The translations under genes were made by a program, and so were the position numbers. Below are positions 1 to 13,059 of a stretch of 64,000 nucleotides of DNA, piece after piece. The number at the start of each line of letters is the position of its first letter. Positions within the stretch are counted from its first letter, which is position 1. The notes beneath the pieces were generated by a model. The model had not been told where the DNA came from and ran no database searches. It saw only the letters and a program-made list of their open reading frames with translations. Source of the stretch: Glebionis coronaria (lineage: Eukaryota; Streptophyta; Magnoliopsida; Asterales; Asteraceae); assembly GCA_025667525.1 (NCBI GenBank), contig CM046879.1, positions 363,462,639 through 363,526,638 on the forward strand. Direction: 5' to 3'.

Positions 1-925
1 TATGAGGAGCTCTATTTTTGCTAAAGATCCAAAGATGATGTGAAGTATCATTATTCATAAATCAATATGAAGGATCGAGACACACGACGAGAAGCAATTA
101 CTCCCCTAAAGAATGGAGAAAGTCTATCCAAAAAGACCCTAACAAGGTATGAGGATAAATATATCCAAGTCCGAAAAAGAGGCGGATCGTTGTATATCAA
201 AATCCAAAGTAAAGATTGGAGAAAAATGATGAAGTCGTGGTCCAATATGAAGAATCTCTCAAAAATGTCAAGTGAAGAAATTCCAAATATATGAAGAGAA
301 GACCATTATTTCAAGAAAGTCTTCCCAAGATTTGAAGTATGAAGTACATGCCAAATATCGGTCCGAGAAAGGTCTCAAATCGTGAAACGAGTTATGCCAA
401 GATATGAACTTAAGGAGATACACGAGAAGCCGTTTTAAAAGATTTTGTCCTTCGGCTAACTATTGATCAAATCGTGCTACTTTGCTTTCGGACTAATAAC
501 TACTCAAATAAGTCAATATGAATCACTTATGATCCATGACAAATAGATAAAAAAATGCTAGTAACCCATTTCCTTTTATAATAACTAGGATTGCGGGGAG
601 AAAAAGTATTACACAATTTGGACGTATGAGTAGTGTTAGCATTGTGACTTGTACCAATAATGATCTTGTTTTTGCACTTAGCATGGAATGTATGACAATC
701 AAGGATGACGAAGTTTACTCGAAGGGACATTTACTTGTTTCTATTCTTTGACCCTAAAAGTCACTTTTTGTGATGAAAATCATACATTATGTCTTTACAC
801 ATCATCGTAGTATGTTGCAAGTCTTTTACTTTTCAATAAAGGTTAATAAAATTGAACTTTGGTGATGCTTATATACTTTATTCTAGCATTGCGTGAGTGC
901 ACGACAATGGTTTAGTATGGGGGAG
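1..925 (+). mobile_element. Athila-like element A2, 3' internal non-coding end (truncated by window)
   Basis: Non-coding stretch upstream of the polypurine tract of an Athila-like Ty3/gypsy element. About 60-480 resembles the pre-LTR region of element B near 42020-42440 (shared phrase ACCCTAACAAGGTATGAGGA). About 600-925 resembles element A near 22320-22655 (shared phrase GAGTAGTGTTAGCATT). No domain is recognisable and the short reading frames here are unremarkable. The coding part of A2 lies left of the window, so nothing can be said about its proteins. Confidence 0.8.
914..925 (+). promoter_or_regulatory. Polypurine tract of A2
   Basis: AGTATGGGGGAG directly abuts the TG that opens the LTR. 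The same 12 bases precede the 3' LTR of element A. In this family the tract is the plus-strand DNA primer made during reverse transcription. Confidence 0.85.
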
Positions 926-926
926 T

Positions 927-956
927 GATGAGATGGCATTTATACATGATCTCATC
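927..956 (+). other. Terminal LTR hairpin of A2
   Basis: GATGAGAT (927-934) pairs with ATCTCATC (949-956) around a 14-base loop, starting at base 2 of the LTR. Element A has the equivalent hairpin with one compensatory pair change. Confidence 0.7.
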
Positions 957-1207
957 GTTCTTTTCGGGCTTTAAATGCATAAAAATGTCATAAAATACCA
1001 TATATATGCTTGTGTTTGTTTACTTGTGTATTTTAGGTATGGATATCGTGAAAAAGACAAAAGATCACAAGTTACAAGGAAAAACGGACATGAGAAACGA
1101 AGCAGTACAAAGAACCGGGCCCTAATCATGGAATTCTCAACAAAAACCCTTGAAGACTTGAAGACAAACAAGATTGATCCTCATTTATTGAAGAAATGAC
1201 ACTTAAA

Positions 1208-1424
1208 ACCCTTGTATATTCATAATTACAAGTTTGGTCCCTTAAGTTTGTCAAAATTACACAAATGGTCCTTCAACTTTGAAGAAATGGCAAGAATAGT
1301 CCCTCAACAAATCAAAATTACCAATAATGGTCCCTCATAAAGTCAAAGATACAATGAAGACCTTAGAAGATCAAGAATGTTCAAAATCAGTCCTTAAAAT
1401 ATCTCAAAACTACAAAAAGAACCC
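1208..1424 (+). repeat. Degenerate ~30.5-bp repeats in A2 U3
   Basis: Eight copies of a core like GGTCCYTCAA or ACCCTT start near 1208, 1236, 1267, 1298, 1329, 1358, 1389 and 1419. Units are separated by variable text such as TCAAAATTAC. The array lies upstream of the TATA box and is present in the A LTRs too. Confidence 0.75.
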
Positions 1425-1983
1425 TTGAAAACACTTTTTATAAAGTTTTGTGCCAAAATTGCCAAGTGATGAAAGTTGTTACAAGTTAAATTGGGCGCTG
1501 ATAGAAGTTTAACCACAAATGCCAAAAGAAAGGAAAGAGGAGGGCTAAACTTGTGCAAATGAAACATTCAAAAACGTTTTGCGCCAAACACTTATTCACT
1601 CCTACAAAAACGGATCAAACAACTTACTATTCACCTTCATCCACCCAGTTTTACCATCACTTAAAACAAAGGGTAAATCAAAATTACCCACACCCACGTG
1701 TGATTCACACATGCAGAAACGAATCCCACACACAAAACCCTCACTCCCACTACTCCCTGGACCCCACACTCAACCTCCTTACCCAATGAAAACACAACTT
1801 ACTCTCCAAGTTATGTGACGTGTCCAAATCAACAGCCAAGGATCATTACTTCATAACAAAGCTGAAATGAACGTCCATGATGAATTTAAACAGCTCACAC
1901 CAAGGATTCGTCTAGAAGGACTTAGGGCATTTAGGGAATTTCACTTCTAGGGTTTGTGAATAGTGTTTAGCCAGGCATTTGCC

Positions 1984-1990
1984 TATAAAA
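1984..1990 (+). promoter_or_regulatory. Probable TATA box of A2 LTR
   Basis: TATAAAA in GCCTATAAAAGGAG, aligned with the TATATAAA of the A LTRs. An AATAAA follows at 2062-2067, which would suit the R-region poly(A) signal. Confidence 0.6.
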
Positions 1991-2973
1991 GGAGACCTCA
2001 ACATGTGAGAGTCCCTTTGTTCCAGATTTTAGCTTTTAATCTTTGTAATTCCTTTTTATGAAATAAAGTTTGAATTTCTTAAAATTTTGAGTTTTAATCT
2101 GTTATTTATAAAAGTTTGGTGTTTGAGAAGCTAAAATCTGAGTTCCATTTATATGTTTGAAGGTTTTTGAGGCAAGGTTTTAGTTGATAAAGCTTGGGTT
2201 TCAAAAATCAGAAAGTTGGCAGTATTTTTGATCTCACTTTGTGTTTGTTCATCTTAGCAGCTTTGGAAGCTGGTACTTGTTTTGCTAGTACCTCAGCTCA
2301 AACAATCCAGGGCCTGGATGTAGGTCTTGGAGGTTTGCACCTTCTTCCCTTTTCATTTTCTCTTTAAGTTTCTGATTATTTGTGATTTTTGTGCATTTGT
2401 GCTTGAATCTGTATTATTGTGGTTGTTTATTGTTGATTTGGCTTTGTTTGATGTTAATGAGGTCTTACTGATCTGATTTGTGGGTTGAATCTTCATGATC
2501 CTTTGAAAATTTGTGAAAATAAGTTTTTAAGGGGTGTTTGGGATTACTGCATAAGTTGGATTTGAGGTTTGTTAAGTGCTTGTGTGTTGTATGCAAGTAT
2601 TGGTATCTGTTATTTGGGGGCATTTGTTCATCTGTTTGCAGGTTTTGTGGTCTTGAACACATAGATTGGCTATCAAATCTTCATAACTTGGTAAAATTGG
2701 CTAGGATTTTGAGGACACCTAGATTTAAGCATAGGTTAAGGGTAGCAAGTGCTAAATCATAGTTAATCACACCAGGGTAGAAGGATTTGAGGCTTGAAAT
2801 TGGATCAAATGTCAAGTATATCATCAAACTGTTTCTGAATATTGTTCTTTGTTCATCAGTAACTTTTTGTGCTTTGATCTTGCTACTCACTTTGATTCAG
2901 TGTTTGATTCTTGTTGTTTTGTGTTTATTGTTAGTTTATATGGCTTGTGTGTGCATCTGGTTAAGTTTGGTTG

Positions 2974-3067
2974 GCTTATTTTGCTTAAATCTGCTTATTA
3001 AGTGCTTAACTGCTTATTTGCATATCTGGTGCTTATCTGGTGATTGTTTGGCTTATTGTGGCTTATT
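2974..3067 (+). repeat. GCTTATT repeats with ~10-bp period in A2 LTR
   Basis: GCTTATT or GCTTA starts at about 2974, 2983, 2993, 3004, 3012, 3031, 3051 and 3061, close to multiples of one helical turn. More GCTTATT copies lie at 3410-3720. This region is downstream of the TATA box, so it would be transcribed. Confidence 0.55.
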
Positions 3068-4686
3068 GTGTGGATCATTTTGTGATTTTATTGTTGCTAT
3101 TGACTCCTTGTGGTTCACTGATCACAAGGGTGCCTTTGTTTCCAATTTAATCAAACCAGAACTCTCAAATAAGCTTGGGCAATTAGTCAAAGAAGTGGGA
3201 ACTCCTTTCCCCTGCTGGTTGCCACTGCTAGTGCAATTTTGGTGTCAGCTTATCAATAAGCTATAATAGCTTATTTTAACCAGCAACAACTTTGTTTTTG
3301 TAATAGGTTTTCATATTTTGAGCCATTTGTTCATCCTGGAGCATTTGGGTGGTTGACTTTTAGGTTTGACTAGAAAACCAAGTCCTTTGACTTTTACATA
3401 AGTTCATTTGTGCTTATTCTGGCTTATTTCTTGTGCTTATTGGAATTTTGTTGATTGGTTTTGCTTATTGAGTCCATTTGAAAGCTTTTGCAAGTTGAAT
3501 CAGCTTCTGAGATTCAGTATTTCTCAAAAACGACTATTTTGTCGTTTTGTGGAATTTTGCTTTTCTATTTTCTGGCTTATTGAGTTAGCTTATTGGAAAT
3601 TTCTTTTGACAGATCTCTTAATCATCCAAAAAGAGGGTTGTGTGTCAAATTAGAGCTTATGGCATTAGCATATGGCTTAATGGGCTGAAAAGCCCAATAA
3701 GAATAAGCTTAGTGTTAAATAAGCTGTGATAAGCACATTTTCAGCTTTTGGGCCTTTAGAGTTTTGTTCTTAGAATTAAATTTTAAGTCAGATAGGGCTT
3801 TTCCAAGTCAATTGGGCCAAGTTTGACTTTTTGGGCCCAAAAGCCCATTTGTGTTGACTGAATTTGGATTTGGCCCATTTGAGGGCCCATTAGGGGTATT
3901 TTGGTAATTTCACTTTGATTTTCTGATTATTTAGGTTAAAATAAACTAGTTTTCAAGTTTTTAGAATTTTTTATAATTTTTGGATTTTTAATATTATTTT
4001 ATTATTATTTTTAAAATTTCACCTTTTCCAACTTTTTACATTTTTCTTAGGTTAATTACATTAAAATAGGAATTTAGCAACTTTTAGAATAATTTTATCA
4101 CTTATAGATTAATTTTTATAATTATTTTATTTCAATAGTTTTTAATTCAATTTAAATAGTTTTTATTAGTTTTAAAATTTCTAAAAATAGTTTTTAATCT
4201 TTTTAGGTTATTTTAGAGGTTTATCAATTGAAAATCTTTATTTGGGCTTTTTGATAATTTATTTGATTTTTAGGGCTTTAATTAGCATTTAAAAATTGAA
4301 TATTTAATTATTTAAAAGGTTTGAAAAAGTTTTGATCATTGGTAAACTCTTAGTTTATTATTTTTGATTTTTGGTGAATTTTTGGTAATTTTTAGAATTT
4401 ATTTTAATTTTGGTGATTTTTTTAGGTTCTACGTCTTAACTTTCTAATAGTGATTTTGTGTTAATTTTTTTTTTTTACGACTTCGTCATTTTCTCTTCTA
4501 ATCCCCTTCTAAACCAAATATTAATCTCAAATCTTGTACATCTTAGTCACACACATATACCTCTTTGGGAAACGAACTTAATTGGGTCATTAACACTTGA
4601 TTTTTCCTAAAGTCATTTGTTCAATACTTACCGCTCATTTACGCTCTTTTGTTTTCCTAAACAAGAGGTGTAATTTACCACAATCA

Positions 4687-4995
<309 letters not shown>

Positions 4996-5309
4996 CTTGG
5001 ATTATATATATACATATGATGTAATTTTATTACATGATTGTTTGATGATTATTTTAATATTTATACGAGGTATTTATACGACGTAGATTGTCACAAGGAA
5101 CCCTAAATCCCCTAGTAAATTAATCTAAGCTATTCCTGTAGGAAATCTAGCTATTCCAGATCTAAACCAAGTTGTGGATATTTATGATCCCAACAAAATG
5201 GTTGATATTCGTAGAAATGTAGATATTAGTTGATTGTGATATTGAAGAAGAATTGGCGAGATTAAATCTGATATCGATGTCATGACGATCTTTCCTTATA
5301 GAGTGGAGT

Positions 5310-5540
5310 TTGACAAAACGTTACCACCTGGAAAGGTGTCATCTAATTCGTTGTCACCCAATTCTTAAAATTGAAATCGAAAGGGTGAATGTTGCACTTG
5401 AGGCTATCATTGGAACCATTACCCAAAAGCCTCTTGCCACTAGTACCTTTCCGAGAACTCTAATTGAATGTGTGAGTCATTTCATACTAGTGACTTATTT
5501 GATAACTATTGTTGTAAGAAGCTATAGGATTGAAAATTGA
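5310..5540 (+). pseudogene. Possible gag remnant of C-plus
   Basis: The frame contains IEIERVNVALEAIIGTITQK, also present in the opposite-strand copy at 50338-50601. Position near the 5' end of the internal region fits the Gag start. There is no zinc knuckle or other diagnostic motif. The likely start ATG at 5281 is in another frame, so a frameshift lies between. Calling it Gag is inference from position only. Confidence 0.4.
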
Positions 5541-7589
5541 GTGTTGTTCATATCGAACTTTTATTGCCCTTTCAAGGTGTAAGAATAAGGATGAAAGTAT
5601 TGGAGAATGAGGTAGGATATCACATTAAGTATAAGATTGATTGAAATTTGAATAAAGTAAAATTTAACTCGTATGGAATATGAAATCTTTAAGAGGAAGT
5701 CGTTAAGTTCTGTGATTGAATTATAAGGTTTTCAATAAATGTTGGTTCGTGTTAAGGCTTGTTCCTAAGCCATTGTCCACTAACAAGAATGCCCAGTGTC
5801 CAATAAATAAATCGAAGAAATCTTCTTCTGAAATGAGACCGATGGATCTTTCGGGACATGTGGAACACCTAATGACTCTTGTAGATTAGTATTCTTTGTG
5901 GTATCTTTTAAAAATAATCCCTAACTTAACTGAGACATCAGTTGGTAGGATGAGTTCTTGGAATTGTATGACATAGTGACACGTAATGTGTTACGGTACA
6001 ATTTTGACTTGTTTGTGATTAATGAAAAAACTAACTTCGATTGCTAAATTCTACATGTATCGATGTTATCTATCTTTTCATGCTTGTTCCTAATGTTCGC
6101 ATTTGTGATGCAACCATTGAACAAGTACTCATCTCGAATTGAGTTACGTTGTGAATTATTCTTTTTGAGCGCCATCGAGGTCATGAACCTCATGATTAAT
6201 TGGCTAAAGCTCATTTCCTATCATATTGTAGTTAGTTCTTGGTGAACAAGCTTTCATCACTCTTTTGTAGATCACTAATTGTTTTTATAAGTTAAAAAAG
6301 TATCCCTTGAGAAAAATTGGGTTTTCATCACCATCTGGATTATTTAAAGTGAGACTTATAAATAATCGTTACCGAAATGAAGTTGTTTATAAAATACCTT
6401 GGAAAACTTAATTGTTTTCATAACAAAGAAAATCTTTGTAAATTTATTTTTGATTCTTATTTAAGAATTAAGCATGAAAATGTGTTTATTATAAACATGA
6501 TGATAAAATTTTGACGAGCTGAGTATTGCATCATTAATCTTGAAATTGTATATAGTTGTGCGCCTACATACAATTTGGAAGTGACCATGCAAGGTTGGTT
6601 AGTAGTCACCATGAAATTATTAATAAACACTAAATTTCCTTTGAAGATTGTGAAAGATTAAATTTTATGAGATCTGCAAGAAGTGAAAATAGGGACATAT
6701 TGATAGGGACACCTACATATGTGCCCGTACCATTTATTCTTCTGAGTCGAATTTACTCATCTATGGAAATTGTCTTAATTGACAATTGATATTCCCTTTC
6801 TGTCCAATTCTCTCGTAGTGAGATTCTTTGGAAAAGTATCTGATTACCGAGTGTTGATACCCGACTGGATGTATCGACATTCCTATCATTTCTTTTGATT
6901 TGATTTCATTTGAATGACCTGGGTAACGATCCGAGGAGCTTTCGAATGCGTACTCAAATCATGAAAACATGGGATATATTCATATTAGTTAATGTTTCTG
7001 TCTTTATCTGATTTGAAATTCTCTCGCGTAGATTATGCGTTGACCTTACTCTTTTAATGGTAGTTGTGTCTCCATATATCCTTGAATCTGTGAAGGATTA
7101 TGAGTTATTATTAGTCTTTTGAGAAGTTCACATCTTATCAATGGCATTAAAACTGAAAAGTTGATAGTGCCAGTAGAATGAATTGATTGATTATGACATG
7201 ACGACATTGTCTTAATTGATGAGAACTCGAGTAGAATTCTCTTAAAAGATAAGATGTTGATTATCAAAAGTTATTTAAATAATTCTTGATGAATGACCAT
7301 ATCCTGCATTTAGACTTGAAATTGTACCATGAATGGTTATGAATTAGTCATAGATATTATAATCTAGAAAGAACTTAAAATAAATGTATTAAAAGATGTT
7401 TATGTTACCTGAAACTTCAGGAGGTATTTGCTGGTAATTACCTAGACTTTCGCCATTAAGGCAAGTTGAATTTGGTATTGATTATATTCTCGGTGTTGCA
7501 CCTGTGACATGTGCACTATACATCAGCACCATCTAAATTGAAAGTGTTACCGTACAACTGAAAGATTTTTCGGGGAAAGCTTTTAATCT

Positions 7590-8000
7590 ACCAAGCCCGT
7601 CATTATGAAGAGCTATGGTGTTATCATTCCTTATATTTGTTGAATTACCGTGAACTAAGCAAATTGACGATTAAAATCTATATCCACTACCCAAGATGAT
7701 AGATTTGTTCGATCATTTACAAGGTTCTAGCGTATGTTTTAAAGATTTGATCCATGGCATGGTTATCATCAATTTCGCGTCCGCGAAAAAGATTATCTAT
7801 TCCAATCACTAAATCCAGAGCTTGTAATAAACATTATGAGTTTCATGTGATGTCGTTTGGATTGACTAATGCACATGTAGCATCCATAAATTGATGAATC
7901 ACGTGTGTAGGCTGTAATTTGATAAATTCATGCTTGTGATCATTAAGGACAATTTGTTTGTTTATAAGAATAAGAAGAAGTTAATAATTATTTATAGACT
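7590..8000 (+). pseudogene. RT remnant of C-plus with lost catalytic Asp
   Basis: Frame-jumping translation gives recognisable Ty3/gypsy RT phrases: LNYRELSKLTIK, DLFDHLQGSS, GYHQ followed by RVREKD, then HYEFHVMSFGLTNA. At the catalytic FIDD position the codons read I-I-K-D (7939-7950), with Lys at 7945-7947 for the first Asp. The C-minus copy has the same Lys. Several frameshifts and stops occur, so no RT activity is expected. Confidence 0.75.
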
Positions 8001-9066
8001 GCCCTGAGTTAGCCGAGCAGTGAAAACCTGTACCTTGAATATTTAACATGTGATTTAAGGCTTAATCCTTTACATTAAATGACCGCGTAATCAACGGTAA
8101 TGAAATCTATATTGACTCTTCAAAAATTAGAAGACATTTAAGACTTTGGGTTTTACCAAAAAGTAGGTGTAAATATGTTTTGACAAATGTTTTATCAAAA
8201 AGAACTTTTGAGGGATTATTCCCTTATACCCAGAACATTTAACTAAACTCCTGTTTAGGGGTAAATGTTTGTGTATACCTCAAGACAACCTAAGAGGGAT
8301 TGAGGAAACCATTTAAACCATGACTTGAAATTTGAAACGACACTTTTTGCTTTTCAACTAATAAAATTTTGACCAAAGTATAACCAAAGATTTTTCAAAC
8401 ATTTACGAATCTTATTAATTATTTTCGATAAATCAGCAAAAATCGTGTTAATTAAATTCGAATTTGTTTTGAACATTTTATTATAATTGGTCGAACTAAG
8501 AAATTTAAACTTTTAACGTTTACGTTTCATAAAAACTTAATATTTATTCTTAATTTACGTGTAATAAATATCGACGCTTTAAAACGTCCGATCAAGCAAA
8601 ACTGATAAAAATAATAGTTGAGATAGAACCAAGACTTAGAAAATATGAAGGAATAATTTCTGAATAAATACAGTCATGATATAAGGTGAATATAATTACT
8701 GACACATTATGTAGAAAAGATAAAGAACCAATTAGGAAATGTTCCTTAATAATGAAGGTGCAAAATAAATTGCCGAACAATATAAAAATAAACAATGTTT
8801 GTAAAAAGTATAATATAGATAATAAAAAGGGGTTCGCAGCTAATGTGAACCATCAAAATTGAGAAGCCGATGGCGTTGAATGTATAACATGCCACTTGAG
8901 GTTGCCTAAAAATGGAGATTTTGAGATATAGTTATGTTGGAATCTTGTAAGTATAAGTATTCTATTCCTGTCATTTCTGATTTAATGTATCATTATCAGA
9001 AGAAGTTGTACTAATGGTAAATTATGAAGGCAGACACCGCCTCATACATTAGTAAACGTCTAGCTA

Positions 9067-9285
9067 TTGCAAAGGTCAACATCTGAATTTGATTCGATTT
9101 GGGTCATCATCGACAGACTGACCAAATCTGCTAATATCATTCCTTTTAATGATAGATTCTTGATGAAGAAATTGACTCTTTTGTATCTAAAGGAGTTGTG
9201 TAAACATGGTGTGCCTGTATCGATCATCTCTATCAAGATCCTCGCTTCGCATCGAATTTCTAGAGATTTGCTCAGAAGTCATTGA
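9067..9285 (+). pseudogene. Integrase core remnant of C-plus
   Basis: Encodes the start of a Ty3/gypsy integrase catalytic core: FDSIWVIIDRLTKSANIIP, then LCKHGVPVSIIS. Immediately after, one base is missing at the second catalytic Asp codon (about 9231). The downstream phrase DPRFASNF is in another frame and is followed by TAG at 9261-9263, where Trp is usual, then TNLDESTVYHP. The same deletion and the same TAG are in C-minus, so they predate both insertions. Confidence 0.8.
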
Positions 9286-10176
9286 GAACGAATCTTGATG
9301 AGAGTACTGTGTACCACCCAAATCGAAGGGACGATTTAAAGTAACGATACAAAATACTATAAGCGCTGTTTTATGATTAAATGATTGACCTTTGGTAATA
9401 AACCGTATAATCGCTTTCCTTTGTAGAGATTATCATTGATAATTATCGTATTAGGATCAAGATCGAATCTTGTGAGGATATATATTAGAGCATCTGTAAG
9501 CAGGAGTTGGGATGAAGACACCTGACATACACCCATTGTGAGTTGTACATGTCTTTTAGGTTTAAGGTTTCCTATTATGGCGAACCTAGCCTTACAAAAT
9601 ACTCGACCCGCGAGACCTGAAATGATTGTTGAAATTAGGATCTGATTATTGACTGCCGGTAGTGGGCAGGAGGTTATGTGAATATGAAATGTAGATCTTG
9701 AAGTGCCAGATGGTGAGCGAAGTTATGCCAAAAATTTAAACCATGGAAAAATGAATTGATGATCTGAAAGATCATGGGATATAATTCCCCGTTGTATGGG
9801 ACCATTGAGATGATGTAAAAGATTGGTTTTAAAGGCATATAAGCTGGATCTACCCTAGGACTTCAAGAGATGCGTGAATTATGTTTCGTATATCGAACTT
9901 GATAAAATGTCTATCAAGTGAGAATCTGATCACTTCTTGATAAAGTTTAGATCGGCGAAAAGTTGCATTGATCAAAGACCTTGAAAATCATGGATAGAGA
10001 AAGTAAGTCAACATTAAGCCTGATCTTATTCCCGTAGTTATGTCTGATGAAACTCGCGTATTGTAATGGATTAGACTTGTGAGAAAAGACTGAATGTGGA
10101 GGAAATACCCACATAGCTTTAACTCTATAAGAAGCGAGTAGTAAGGTAAAATGATCTTTGAGGACAAAGATCCTGT

Positions 10177-10190
10177 TTAGGGGTAAATGC
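10177..10190 (+). promoter_or_regulatory. Polypurine tract of C-plus
   Basis: TTTAGGGGTAAATGC-type tract directly before the LTR start TGTGACAATCC. The inverted counterpart is at 45671-45688. Confidence 0.65.
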
Positions 10191-10314
10191 TGTGACAATC
10201 CGCCAATTTATGGTTGATATTTTATTCTCAAGTATTATTTAAAAACATTATTTTAATTTTATATTATGAACTCACTTATTTTGGGAAGAAATTTGGGTTT
10301 ACGTCTTGAAGTAG
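10191..10314 (+). repeat. C-plus 3' LTR, first part (split by element A)
   Basis: Begins TGTGACAATCC and matches the start of both C-minus LTRs. It breaks at 10314 where element A begins and resumes at 26707. The last five bases, AGTAG (10310-10314), are the target duplication of A. Confidence 0.9.
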
Positions 10315-10315
10315 T

Positions 10316-10345
10316 GATGAGACTGCTTTTATACATAGTCTCATC
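10316..10345 (+). other. Terminal hairpin of element A 5' LTR
   Basis: GATGAGACT (10316-10324) and AGTCTCATC (10337-10345) form a perfect 9-bp stem around a 12-base loop. The 3' LTR repeats it at 22657-22686. Confidence 0.8.
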
Positions 10346-10564
10346 GTCCAAATAGGGCTTAAAATGCATTAAATATCATCAAAATACCCAAATATATGCT
10401 TGTGTTTGTTTCTTGTGTATTTTAGGTACGGATATTGAGAAAATGACAAAAGATCACAAGAATCAGTCAAAAACGAACACGGGAAACGAAGCCGCACGAT
10501 GAACCAAGCCCTAATGAAGAATTTTCCAAGAAAACCCTTGAAGATTTGAAGAATTATGAAGATT

Positions 10565-10814
10565 GGTCCTCCAATATGGAAGAATTGACACTTTATACCC
10601 TTGTATCTTCATAATTACAAGTTTGGTCGCTAAAGTTTGTCAAAATTACAAAAAGGACCCTTAACTATGAAGAATTGGCAAATTTAGTCCCTCAACAAAA
10701 CTAAATTGTCAATATTGGTCCTCCAAGAAGTCAACAAACAAGACAAACCTTTGAAGAATGAAGAAAATGCCAAAATCAGTCCTTCAAGTATCATAAGTTT
10801 ACATGTTTAGTCCT
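10565..10814 (+). repeat. Degenerate ~30.5-bp repeats in element A U3
   Basis: Nine cores resembling GGTCCYYCAA start at 10565, 10597, 10625, 10655, 10686, 10717, 10746, 10778 and 10809. The 3' LTR copy is at 22906-23154. The array is about 0.7-1.0 kb upstream of the TATA box. Confidence 0.8.
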
Positions 10815-11547
10815 TGTTTCAAGTTTATAAAGTGTTTGTGCCAAAAGTGACAAGTTTCCAAACTTATAACAAAGGAAAAGGAGTTTGGTTGCTATTTAAT
10901 ACAATGTGAAAGAAGAATGAAACATGGGGATCCTTTTCTGCCAAACAACCTAAGACAAACCCACCACTCACAAGCCTCCACGTCACCAACCTTAAACTCT
11001 CCACCAATCATACACTCCCTCCTCTCCACGTCAGAATCCACCCAACCCTTTTATTTAATCAGTTTTAAACTGATTATAAATATGAGGGAAACACGTTTTT
11101 TGAAAATTAATCACCCTTAACCCAATCAAACCCCACCCTGCTATCACTAATCCTCCCATAAACCCTAAATCTTAATTTTCACAAATCAAGGGGTTTTCCC
11201 CTAAATCTTTCCAGATTGGCAATTAACGTCACTCTCATCCCATCCCACTCCCCAAAAACCTTTCACCCTCACCATACTGCCCCACCCAATGGTCCCCTGC
11301 ACATGCTTTGGCTAAAAAACAAAAGGGAAACAGATATCCAAGGGTCCTAAGATGGTTACTCACCTCTCCAAGCAAGATTAAACGTCCAAGATCTCTTCTC
11401 CACTGCTGGCACATCACATGAGGACGCTTTTGACTCAATTTCAAATTCAAACAAGGCATCTTTCTTGAATCTCCAAGGGCAAGATGGGAAGTTTATATCA
11501 TTAGGGTTTTAAGTTTCCATTCAGTTCTAGAAGCAATTTGTAGCCTC

Positions 11548-11555
11548 TATATAAA
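11548..11555 (+). promoter_or_regulatory. TATA box of element A 5' LTR
   Basis: TATATAAA in CCTCTATATAAAGGCAC, repeated at 23888-23895 in the 3' LTR. It is a good match to plant promoters and sits at the same place as the TATA of A2. Confidence 0.7.
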
Positions 11556-13059
11556 GGCACATAGGACTTTAGTTTAGGTTGTTCTTTTTTCGTTCTCCTT
11601 GGTCAAGACCTTGTAAATCCAGTTTTATTTGATGAAATGAAATGGTATTGAGTTTGTGACGAGAAAGAAAGAGCCCATTTTACTTTTCATTGCACTTTTA
11701 CATTTTCCAAGTTAAATTTTATTTTAAGTTTCTGTTTGGACTTAAGCTTTTATATTTCAGAATCTGGTCCAAAAGCTTTAAGCTGGTATCATAAGCCTGA
11801 TAATCTTGTTGATTATCAAGCTTAAGTGAGGATTAAAGCTTTTGTTGATTTAGTGTTAGTAATATCTCAAAAAACCAAAAAAAAAAATCAGTTTTTTGTT
11901 ATTATCAAACAAGCCATAGTAGCTTAACTGATAAGCTAGCTTATAGCTTGTTTGATTTGTGAACAGCTTACCCTTTTGTTTTCCTCTATTCTTAGCAGGT
12001 TCATCATATCCTACCTTTTAAGAAGATATATGGGGTGTGTGTGTCAACAGTGACCACCACCATCAATTCTCTACTTGTTTCTTGTACAAAACCATAAGCA
12101 CAAGCCACCAGCTTGTAGGAGGTGACATAGCAGTCACAGTTGGGCCTGGATGTAGGCCCAACAAGGTAGTCCCTTATTTCCTTATTTAGTTTTCAAAAAT
12201 CTGATATTCATGTGATTTGGAGTGAAATTGTATGCAAGTTGTTTTAAGTGTTGTTTTATTGTCTGATATTGCTTATTTAAGGTTAGTATGCATGTTTAGA
12301 TAGTTTAAATCAGTTTGGTTGAAGTTTAGTTAAGATTTTGTTTGAAAATTTGGTTTCTGAAATTGTAAAGGGGTGTTTGGATTAGGGTTCTAGAAGGTTT
12401 AATGACATGTTTCTTGTGTTAAAACCAGTCTAGAAACACCCACTGGGGTATTGTAGGGTGCATGATAGTTTAGTTTTCAGTTTGGATGAAGTTTTGAACA
12501 AATTTGTATGCTAAAAATTGAAAACATAGCCTAAATCAGTGAAACCATTACTCTGCTTGATTTTTGTAAGATTGGTGCTGTGAATCTTGTTCATTGCTGG
12601 ATAATAGGTTGTTTAAGGCTTGTGTGTTGCTTGTATTCCATGACATTACTTTGTGTGCAAATTATTAGGATTTGAAATTCGATTTTGTGTCATATAGATC
12701 AACTATTGCTCATCAGAAACATAAGCTATATCAGAAACTTGATTTTGCCATATTAAGCTTGATTTGTGTGGAGTCTTGTGTTTTTCTTGTGTTTGATTGA
12801 CTCCCTACACTCCAACTGAGTGTAGGGGTGCCCATTTGTCCATCTAAAACCAACACAAATCCAAAATCAAGCCCTCTTGATCTATTCTTCACAAGTGAAG
12901 AATACCTTTCTTCTTTGTGTTCTTCAAAAGCTCATCTAAGCACGTTTTTGGTTCCAGTTTGTTTAATTATTGCCTTGTGGTTATAAGATTTGTGTTTTTA
13001 AGTAATTTAAGTTACTGTGTTTGTGTTTTTAAAGTTTAAAAAAAAAGTTTTTTTTTTCA

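Larger units (their letters stand above)
926..4686 (+). repeat. 3' LTR of Athila-like element A2 (3.76 kb)
   Basis: Opens TGATGAGAT after the polypurine tract and closes ACCACAATCA, giving TG...CA ends. It is colinear with, but clearly diverged from, the 4 kb LTR of element A: terminal hairpin, about 30.5-bp repeats, TATA box, and T-rich 3' half ending in a block with GAACGAACT and GGGTCATT. The 5' LTR is outside the window, so the target duplication cannot be checked. The 159-codon hydrophobic frame at 2787-3266 is a by-product of T-rich sequence, not a gene. Confidence 0.85.

Noticed and set aside
2787..3266. 159-codon hydrophobic frame that looks like a membrane protein
   Set aside because: It lies inside the A2 LTR in T-rich, GCTTATT-repeat sequence. 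Leu/Phe/Cys/Val richness follows from base composition, and no homologous frame is kept in the A LTRs.
11235..11459. 74-codon reverse frame repeated at 23575-23799
   Set aside because: Present twice only because both are copies of the A LTR; no recognisable domain.
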